From positions 1 to 45,210 of the forward strand of contig CAIUPE010000151.1 in assembly GCA_903900975.1 (NCBI GenBank): a stretch of DNA of 45,210 nt, read 5' to 3'. The notes under the pieces are model-generated. The model had not been told where the DNA came from. It saw nothing but the letters and a program-made list of their open reading frames with translations, and searched no databases. Source of the stretch: an uncultured Hyphomicrobiales bacterium. GTDB lineage: Bacteria; Pseudomonadota; Alphaproteobacteria; Rhizobiales; Beijerinckiaceae. Positions 39,937 to 45,210 of this stretch are shown here, one piece after another. Numbering within the stretch: the stretch's first letter is position 1; each line of letters begins with the position of its first letter. The position numbers and the translations under genes are program-made.

Positions 39937-40554
39937 TTAGGCTGGAAAATGGTCGTTAGCTGGTTCGCCTACGGCATCGTCCATGGTGATTTCTGCATTC
40001 GGGGTGTTGATGATATCGGCTAGCCTTAAACGAACATGGCGATGAATTTCGGCAAGGGCTTCGAACCGCCGCATGGATGCCATCTGTTCCGATGCTAGCC
40101 GTACCAATTCAGATAATTGGAAGTCCAGTTCAGGTAAGACATCGTGCTCATCGGATATATGGGATAGCTTTCCGAGTAAATCGCGCGTGGCGTCGGCTAC
40201 GACCGCTATTTCAATGGTCGCCTTTTCACCAAGCAGCACACAGTCTGATAGTTTCTGGAGGCCTTCGGTGGGGGCGGCATCCTCGCCAACCAGTGTCGCA
40301 ACCAAAAGTTCCATATCGTCGGACAGTCGTGATAGTTTAGTCCTTAACGAGAGGCGCTCTTCCAGTGGTTCGGTCCGTGCGATAACGCGTTCAAGTCGGG
40401 AAATTGATTTCAGCAAGGAAACGGTGTCCGCCTGGCGCGAACGGGATGCGAATTCGGCGAGAAACCAGCGACCGCGGGCCGTTTCCATGACCGCGCTTTC
40501 GATGGCTTCGAAACTTTCATCATCGGCAAAAGCGGCTTGAGAACGATCATCCAT
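39937..40554 (-). CDS. Conserved helical protein of unknown function
   Basis: A 205-residue soluble, largely helical protein I cannot name. The N-terminal part contains METARGRWFLAEFASRSRQA (23-42), a pattern I have seen in several uncharacterised alphaproteobacterial proteins. The rest consists of heptad-like helices (LLKSISRLERVIARTEPLEE and later LDFQLSELVRLASEQMA). No signal peptide or membrane segment is seen. It is divergent from the Mla-type operon and separated from it by about 200 bases. Confidence 0.65.
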   Translation of the reverse strand: MDDRSQAAFADDESFEAIESAVMETARGRWFLAEFASRSRQADTVSLLKSISRLERVIARTEPLEERLSLRTKLSRLSDDMELLVATLVGEDAAPTEGLQKLSDCVLLGEKATIEIAVVADATRDLLGKLSHISDEHDVLPELDFQLSELVRLASEQMASMRRFEALAEIHRHVRLRLADIINTPNAEITMDDAVGEPANDHFPA

Positions 40555-40758
40555 GATGAATTTTGCCCCGAATTGTCACGTCCAACTCCTTCTTACTGTC
40601 GGTCACGCCGCTATCTTAACGGCGTTGTCTCAACGGATCGTTACCGAGATAAATAATCCGAACATAAGGAAGCTGTTGACGAGTTACATTCCACGGGTGC
40701 GGCGCAATTGGCCTGCGTGATAGGGATCGAGGTGAATAATCGAGTATGGGATCGCGCA

Positions 40759-41889
40759 ATGGCCGGGAAGCCCGGAATTACCTTCTCCAATGGGCAAAGC
40801 GGGCGCATTCTTATCCTTGAGGGTGCATGGTCGGCTGCGAATGCGGATGATGTAGAGCGCACGGCCTTACTGGTTGAAAAGACCAGCTTTTCGGGGCGCT
40901 TAGTGCTTGATCTTAGCCACCTTACGGCCTTTGACACACTTGGAGCGCTGCTGGTTAACCGAACGCTCGCTGTCCTTGGCGCGAAAGGCCATGAAGTGAC
41001 CGTGCAAGGGGCCAGCGAACCCGTCGGCATTTTGTTAAAAGAAATCAAATTCGTGGCACCCAAGGTGTCCGACCATGCCGAAATGTCTAAAGTTTTAAGT
41101 GTTCTGGCCGATATCGGAGAAGGTGTCGTCAATGCTGGGCGCGATGTTGCATCGTCGACTGCTTTTCTTGGGCAGGTAGCGTCGGTGATCGGACGCCTGT
41201 TTATTTCACCGCGACGTATCCGATTAACCTCGATTGTTGCGCAACTGGAAAATATAGCGTTTCGCGGCGTTCCAATCATTGTCCTGATTTCGTTTCTTGT
41301 CGGTGCAATTGTCGCCCAACAGGGCATTTTTCAATTGAGCCGATTTGGCGCCTCGACTTTTGCGGTCAATCTGATTGGAATTCTTGTCTTGCGGGAGCTT
41401 GGCGTTTTATTGACGTCCATCATGGTTGCAGGCCGTTCCGGTTCAGCGTTTACTGCCGAGCTGGGCTCGATGACCATGCGCGAAGAAGTCGACGCGCTTC
41501 GGGTGATGGGGCTCGATCCGATCGAGATTCTGGTCGTTCCAAGGGTTATTGCCCTGATCATCGGGCTACCGCTTTTGACGTTTATTTCCAATATTGCCGC
41601 CTTGTTTGGTGGCGGCATGGTGTCTTGGCTCTATGGCAGTATGGCGATTGACGTCTATCTGGAGCGCTTGAAAGAAGCGATTGCGCTCCAAACCATTTTG
41701 GCCGGTCTGATCAAGGCTCCTTTTATGGCACTTGTGATTGCGCTTGTGGCGTGCGGCGACGGTTTGTCGGTTCGTGGATCGGCGGAATCGCTTGGACGGC
41801 AGGTTACGGATGCGGTGGTCAAATCAATTTTTATGGTGATCGTTGTTGATGGCATCTTTGCGATGTTTTTCGCCGCGATCCGGTATTGA
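40759..41889 (+). CDS. mlaE: MlaE-family lipid ABC permease with N-terminal STAS domain
   Basis: A 376-residue fusion of a STAS domain (about 10-100, RLVLDLSHLTAFDTLGALLV) and an MlaE permease (about 130-376). The permease shows FRGVPIIVLISFLVGAIVAQQ, RELGVLLTSIMVAGRSGSAF and TMREEVDALRVMGLDPIEIL. In E. coli the STAS partner MlaB is separate. It forms the membrane core of a phospholipid transporter. The start may instead be GTG at 40732 or TTG at 40708; a moderate AGGGA site precedes the GTG. It overlaps nothing and is followed 2 bases later by mlaF. Confidence 0.92.
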   Translation: MAGKPGITFSNGQSGRILILEGAWSAANADDVERTALLVEKTSFSGRLVLDLSHLTAFDTLGALLVNRTLAVLGAKGHEVTVQGASEPVGILLKEIKFVAPKVSDHAEMSKVLSVLADIGEGVVNAGRDVASSTAFLGQVASVIGRLFISPRRIRLTSIVAQLENIAFRGVPIIVLISFLVGAIVAQQGIFQLSRFGASTFAVNLIGILVLRELGVLLTSIMVAGRSGSAFTAELGSMTMREEVDALRVMGLDPIEILVVPRVIALIIGLPLLTFISNIAALFGGGMVSWLYGSMAIDVYLERLKEAIALQTILAGLIKAPFMALVIALVACGDGLSVRGSAESLGRQVTDAVVKSIFMVIVVDGIFAMFFAAIRY

Positions 41890-41891
41890 GC

Positions 41892-42710
41892 ATGGCGACG
41901 ATGGCAGATAGCGGCATATCGACATCATCTGTTCAAGGCGACGTCATCATCTCCGTACGTGGGCTCGTGGTCAATTTTGGTCAAAAGCGGATCATGGATG
42001 GGCTGGACCTCGACATCCGGCGTGGCGATGTCATGGGCTTTATTGGTGCTTCAGGTTCCGGAAAATCGGTTTTGATGCGCAGTATTTTGGGGCTCGTCCA
42101 TAAATCATCCGGTCTAATTACCGCGTTCGGGGCCGATATTGATCATTTGAAAGCCGTTGAACGTCGACGGCTTGAGCGGCGTTGGGGTGTCCTCTTTCAG
42201 CAAGGCGCCTTATTTTCGTCCCTTACGGTATTGCAAAATATTCAGGTGCCGATGCGGGAATATTGGCATCTCTCGCAAAAATTAATGGATGAACTGGCCT
42301 ATTCTAAACTCGATTTGGTTGGATTGAAGCCCGATGCGGGATTAAAATATCCGTCCGAACTGTCCGGAGGCATGATCAAACGTGCGGCATTGGCCAGAGC
42401 CTTGGCGCTCGATCCGGAAATCGTTTTTCTTGATGAGCCGACATCGGGACTTGATCCGATTGGGGCAGGGGAATTCGATGATTTGATCGCAACCTTAAGC
42501 CGTACGCTCGGTCTGTCGGTTTATATGGTCACCCACGACCTCGGCAGCCTTACGACGGTATGCAATCGGATCACGGCGCTTGGAAATGGACGGATTATTG
42601 CCGATGGCGATATCGATGCGATGTTGCGATCTGATCATCCATGGTTGAAAACCTACTTTCACGGCAAGCGTGCCGAATCGGTGCTTGGAAATTGGGGCAA
42701 AGAAGGCTGA
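41892..42710 (+). CDS. mlaF: MlaF-family lipid ABC ATPase
   Basis: A 272-residue ATPase: Walker A GASGSGKS (52-59), FQQGALFSSLTVLQN (Q-loop with the MlaF-like GALFSSLTV), signature LSGGMIKRAALARAL and Walker B IVFLDEPTSGLDP. These are specific to the Mkl/MlaF group. Start at ATG 41892. It pairs with MlaE, and its stop overlaps the mlaD start by one base. Confidence 0.94.
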   Translation: MATMADSGISTSSVQGDVIISVRGLVVNFGQKRIMDGLDLDIRRGDVMGFIGASGSGKSVLMRSILGLVHKSSGLITAFGADIDHLKAVERRRLERRWGVLFQQGALFSSLTVLQNIQVPMREYWHLSQKLMDELAYSKLDLVGLKPDAGLKYPSELSGGMIKRAALARALALDPEIVFLDEPTSGLDPIGAGEFDDLIATLSRTLGLSVYMVTHDLGSLTTVCNRITALGNGRIIADGDIDAMLRSDHPWLKTYFHGKRAESVLGNWGKEG

Positions 42711-43699
42711 TGGAAACCCGGGCCAATTATGTGATGATCGGTTTATTCACGCTCGGCGTTATTGCGGCAGGTTTCCTGTTTGTGCTTTGGGCCGCGGGTA
42801 GGGATAGCCGCGCGCTTGTTCCTTATCGGATCATGTTTTCAGGATCGGTATCGGGCCTCTCGCGAGGGTCTTTTGTGCTTTATAACGGGCTCAAAATCGG
42901 TGAGGTCACCTCGATTGCGCTTTCATCGTCGGATCCGGGGAAAGTGATTGCTTGGGTTTCGGTCGATAGCAAGACACCGATTAATGACGACACGCGGGCC
43001 CGTTTGGAATTTCAAGGTCTGACGGGCGTCGCATCCATTCAAATGACAGGCGGAAATCCAGAATCCAAGCGGCTTTTCGTGACCGATGTCGATAATCCGC
43101 CCTTGATCACGGCCGACCGGTCCGATTTTCAGGATTTATTGGAAAACGCCCAGCGCCTTTCCAAACGCGCCGATGATGTTCTGACCCATATGGATAAGCT
43201 GTTTGCCGATAGCGAGCAGCCGATGGCAGAAACCATGCGCAATATCCAAAGTTTTTCTCGTTCTTTGGCTAATTATCCGGGATCCCTCTCCAAAATTCTG
43301 GGCTCGACGGAGAGTGCGGCTCAGTCCATTGCCGACGTTTCGAACAAGGCGGGTGATTTGATGGCAAGGCTCAACACATCGGCAGCGCGGCTGGATGATG
43401 TGTTATCGGGCGCCCAGACGGTAATCGGATCGGGTGAACTAAAGGGCTCCATTGTCGAGATCGGGGATGCCGCGCGTGCGGTTCACGAATTAGCCAATCA
43501 TTTGGACAGTCGTACAGCCGATTTATCTGACCGTCTCGGTTTGGCCACAACAACAGGACTTCGGCAAATCGAAGCGGTGGCGGTTGATGGCCGTCGCACG
43601 CTTGGCGAATTGGAGCGCACGTTGCGTGAATTTCGCAGCAACCCACAGCAAATCATAACCGGGCCACGCTCGCCATTGCCGGCCTATGGTGAGCATTGA
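42710..43699 (+). CDS. mlaD: MlaD-family MCE-domain lipid-binding protein
   Basis: A 329-residue protein with one N-terminal membrane anchor (about 8-27, VMIGLFTLGVIAAGFLFVLW). The MCE domain follows (about 38-115, with SGLSRGSFVLYNGLKIGEVTSI and LTGVASIQMTGG). The rest is helical and coiled-coil (about 140-310). Such hexameric proteins form the periplasmic channel of the transporter. Translation is coupled to mlaF (TGATG), and the lipoprotein gene follows one base after its stop. Confidence 0.93.
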   Translation: METRANYVMIGLFTLGVIAAGFLFVLWAAGRDSRALVPYRIMFSGSVSGLSRGSFVLYNGLKIGEVTSIALSSSDPGKVIAWVSVDSKTPINDDTRARLEFQGLTGVASIQMTGGNPESKRLFVTDVDNPPLITADRSDFQDLLENAQRLSKRADDVLTHMDKLFADSEQPMAETMRNIQSFSRSLANYPGSLSKILGSTESAAQSIADVSNKAGDLMARLNTSAARLDDVLSGAQTVIGSGELKGSIVEIGDAARAVHELANHLDSRTADLSDRLGLATTTGLRQIEAVAVDGRRTLGELERTLREFRSNPQQIITGPRSPLPAYGEH

Positions 43700-43700
43700 A

Positions 43701-44285
43701 ATGAGAATGAAGGTCATGAAACTAAGCCATGGTGCGGTACTCGCCGCCCTTCTAGTGCTTTCGGCCTGTGCTTCCGGCCCACCGGCAACCTATGATTTGT
43801 TTTTACCCTCACAGGCGGGTCCTCTGAAGCCGATGGATAGCAGTATGGTGGTCGCAGAGCCGCTAGCCTCGCGTTCGGTCGATACGGATCGAATAATCGT
43901 GCGTGGGGCGGATGGCGCGGTAAGTTATATCCCGGGCGCTCAATGGTCGGACAGGGCGCCTACCCTTCTGCAAACCCGCCTGATACGAGCTATTGAGGAT
44001 AAAGGTTATTCAGTAGCGCGCGAAGGCGCGGGGGTTTTAGGCGACCGCATCTTGGCGAGCGACATTTCAGCCTTTAATCTCGTCCCGGGTTCGCCTTTTA
44101 AGGTACAGTTGGCGCTGACCATGCGTCTTATCGATGCCCGCGAAGGACGTATCCTTGCAAGCCAATCCTTTTATGCCGAGGCCGAGGTCGCGAGCGCGGA
44201 GGGTTCCGATGTGGCATCCGGCTTTGATAAGGTGATGACAACGCTTCTACCGAACATCGCGCAGTGGGCCCTGGCCCATCATTGA
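43701..44285 (+). CDS. ABC-type transport auxiliary lipoprotein (PqiC/LapB-like)
   Basis: A 194-residue lipoprotein. The signal ends with the lipobox LSAC (Cys about 23), after which the mature part begins ASGPPATYDLFLPSQ. MVVAEPLASRSVDTDRIIVR and YIPGAQWSDRAPTLLQTRLIRA are typical of the auxiliary lipoprotein that works with MCE transporters at the outer membrane. Starts at 43701 or 43707 are both possible; the longer one at 43686 would overlap mlaD. Its stop overlaps the convergent peptidase gene by 7 bases. Confidence 0.9.
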   Translation: MRMKVMKLSHGAVLAALLVLSACASGPPATYDLFLPSQAGPLKPMDSSMVVAEPLASRSVDTDRIIVRGADGAVSYIPGAQWSDRAPTLLQTRLIRAIEDKGYSVAREGAGVLGDRILASDISAFNLVPGSPFKVQLALTMRLIDAREGRILASQSFYAEAEVASAEGSDVASGFDKVMTTLLPNIAQWALAHH

Positions 44286-44944
44286 TCGCTCTGGCCTAGG
44301 ATTTTTCTGTCGGTATCTTTACGGGATGAGACGACAATTTCATCCGCATTGTCATCCAATCTGACCCAAATATTGGGGTTGCCGGACGATTGCCGTTCGA
44401 TGAAGCGATAGCCGGTTTGCTTCCATCCCATAATAGTATCGGTTTGATTGTCGAGAATGTAGTCACCTCGGTCGGTAACGAGGGTCAAGATCGCGTGCCC
44501 CTCGTGTCGCCGGTTATAGACGACGGTCATCAAGAGAGCGGCGGTTGGCAAACCAAGATGGGTAAGTGTTTGTCGTTTTAAGAGGGCGTAATCTTCGCAA
44601 TCGCCCTTTCCGTCGGTTGGGATGTCCCACGATTCCGGAACCCCCCAATGGTCATAATCGGAAACCGGCTGGATGGTATGATTGACCCATTCATTGATTT
44701 GTCGAATGGTTTGCCACACCTCGCTGGTTAAATTGATGCTCGTCGAACCAATGTTTTTGGCAATACATTCATCGGAATATTTTTGGCAAAAATCACGCCA
44801 GCCAAACGGACCTGATAAGGTTCCGTGCGGCATAGCCGATGTTGAAATGGTCGGCAGCGATAAGGTTCCCGCTCGCGACGGTATGATGGATAAGGCGAAA
44901 AAGACTGAAATAAGAACAAAACTAAAGTTTAATTTAGTTTTCAT
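44279..44944 (-). CDS. Transglutaminase-like cysteine peptidase (BTLCP family)
   Basis: A 221-residue secreted protein with a signal peptide (cleavage near PSRA-GTLS, residue 24). The catalytic motif KGDCEDYALLKRQTL holds the cysteine; the histidine lies in GHAILTLVT and the aspartate in YILDNQ. The family is bacterial transglutaminase-like cysteine peptidases; relatives such as LapG act in the periplasm on large adhesins. An adhesin or GGDEF/EAL partner is not seen here. The ATG at 44944 is preferred over 44970 because it begins the signal peptide. Confidence 0.9.
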   Translation of the reverse strand: MKTKLNFSFVLISVFFALSIIPSRAGTLSLPTISTSAMPHGTLSGPFGWRDFCQKYSDECIAKNIGSTSINLTSEVWQTIRQINEWVNHTIQPVSDYDHWGVPESWDIPTDGKGDCEDYALLKRQTLTHLGLPTAALLMTVVYNRRHEGHAILTLVTDRGDYILDNQTDTIMGWKQTGYRFIERQSSGNPNIWVRLDDNADEIVVSSRKDTDRKILGQSDQ

Positions 44945-45074
44945 GGGAACTCTTTGAATAATTATAATCATAATTAGCCATAGACGACGTTAAATTTGCC
45001 GATATATGGCAGCGATTAGGCTAATAATGGCATTAAAAAACTCATATATAAAAAATATAAAGCCAAAAATTTTA

Positions 45075-45210
45075 GGGGCTGGCCTAGATAGGGTTACAGT
45101 ATTGTGAGATTATTCCATTTAAGGAGTGCAGCCAAGAGGTTGCTGGCAGGGCGATGATTGAACCGCCATTCGCATTCTTTCAGGAATAGATAGAAGTGCT
45201 GTTTAGGCAC
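45075..45210 (-). mobile_element. End of an IS1595-like insertion sequence (extends beyond the window)
   Basis: The right edge holds the 3' end of a transposase gene followed by a candidate terminal repeat. On the plus strand the element would begin GGGGCTGGCCTAGATAGGG at 45075. The AT-rich AAATTTTA just outside (45067-45074) could be the 8-bp target duplication usual for this family. The other end is beyond the window, so neither boundary is proved. Confidence 0.6.
45094..45210 (-). CDS. IS1595-family transposase, C-terminal fragment
   Basis: The last 38 codons are read on the minus strand from the window edge to TAA at 45094-45096. They include VPKQHFYLFLKECEWRFNHR, which matches the C-terminal signature of IS1595/IS1016-type DDE transposases (FYLxLKECEWRFN). 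The frame is open to the edge, so the gene continues to the right. The short tail, NLLAALLKWNNLTIL, is within the usual range. Confidence 0.8.
   Translation of the reverse strand: MPKQHFYLFLKECEWRFNHRPASNLLAALLKWNNLTIL

Noticed and set aside
39829-40023. A 64-codon plus-strand frame
   Set aside because: No family similarity; it overlaps the 3' end of the unknown minus-strand gene and has no ribosome-binding site.

Overview
The window looks like chromosomal DNA of an alphaproteobacterium, probably Hyphomicrobiales. The grounds are the moderate-to-high GC, the 4-bp or one-base gene overlaps, the CoxM/CoxD/CoxE/XdhC molybdo-hydroxylase cluster, AruHI/Aot-type arginine genes, the BTLCP-type cysteine peptidase and the PhrB-type photolyase neighbourhood. 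The placement is inferred from gene content; no rRNA or tRNA gene is visible. Genes are tightly packed, and no stretch longer than 300 bases lacks a gene or recognised element.

1-9004: a molybdenum hydroxylase (CO-dehydrogenase/xanthine-dehydrogenase-like) cluster. It holds the tail of a large subunit, the FAD subunit (coxM-like), the maturation pair coxD (MoxR AAA+) and coxE (VWA), a two-gene XdhC/CoxI, a molybdopterin-binding protein and a MobA/MocA-like nucleotidyltransferase. This cluster has been invaded. An mqsRA toxin-antitoxin module with a clear MqsA-type operator, followed by a telomere-like G-rich heptamer array with an inverted copy, sits between coxD and coxE. A LysE exporter sits between the two XdhC halves. 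Two tandem brnTA modules follow the cluster, and the first toxin is broken by a TGG-to-TAG change.

9048-15330: a short DUF2256 zinc-ribbon gene divergent from an SDR/iron-sulfur photolyase pair, then exoD, a composite palindromic repeat, radC and map, a CinA-like gene and gpt.

15341-21537: an arginine module. Arginine transaminase (aruH) and 2-ketoarginine decarboxylase (aruI) are divergent from a basic-amino-acid ABC importer (aotJQMP-like). The shared intergenic region has a dyad and two hairpins, and a further hairpin follows the binding-protein gene.

21523-28881: folate synthesis from both sides. pabB-pabA-pabC (4-aminobenzoate) lies on the minus strand and folP-folB-folK on the plus strand. 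Between them are a detached coxG, an unrecognised Rossmann-like protein, a dienelactone hydrolase and an exported glutathione peroxidase.

28882-37265: a ring-cleaving dioxygenase, a DCC thiol protein, a MarR-controlled EmrAB-type efflux operon with an obvious operator, a rhodanese, a stand-alone form II CoxL-like large subunit, and a convergent XRE-cupin regulator.

37266-45210: thiD, a DMT transporter, an SDR lacking YxxxK, an unknown 205-residue protein, an Mla/MCE lipid transport operon (E-F-D-lipoprotein), a transglutaminase-like cysteine peptidase and, at the right edge, the end of an IS1595-like insertion sequence.
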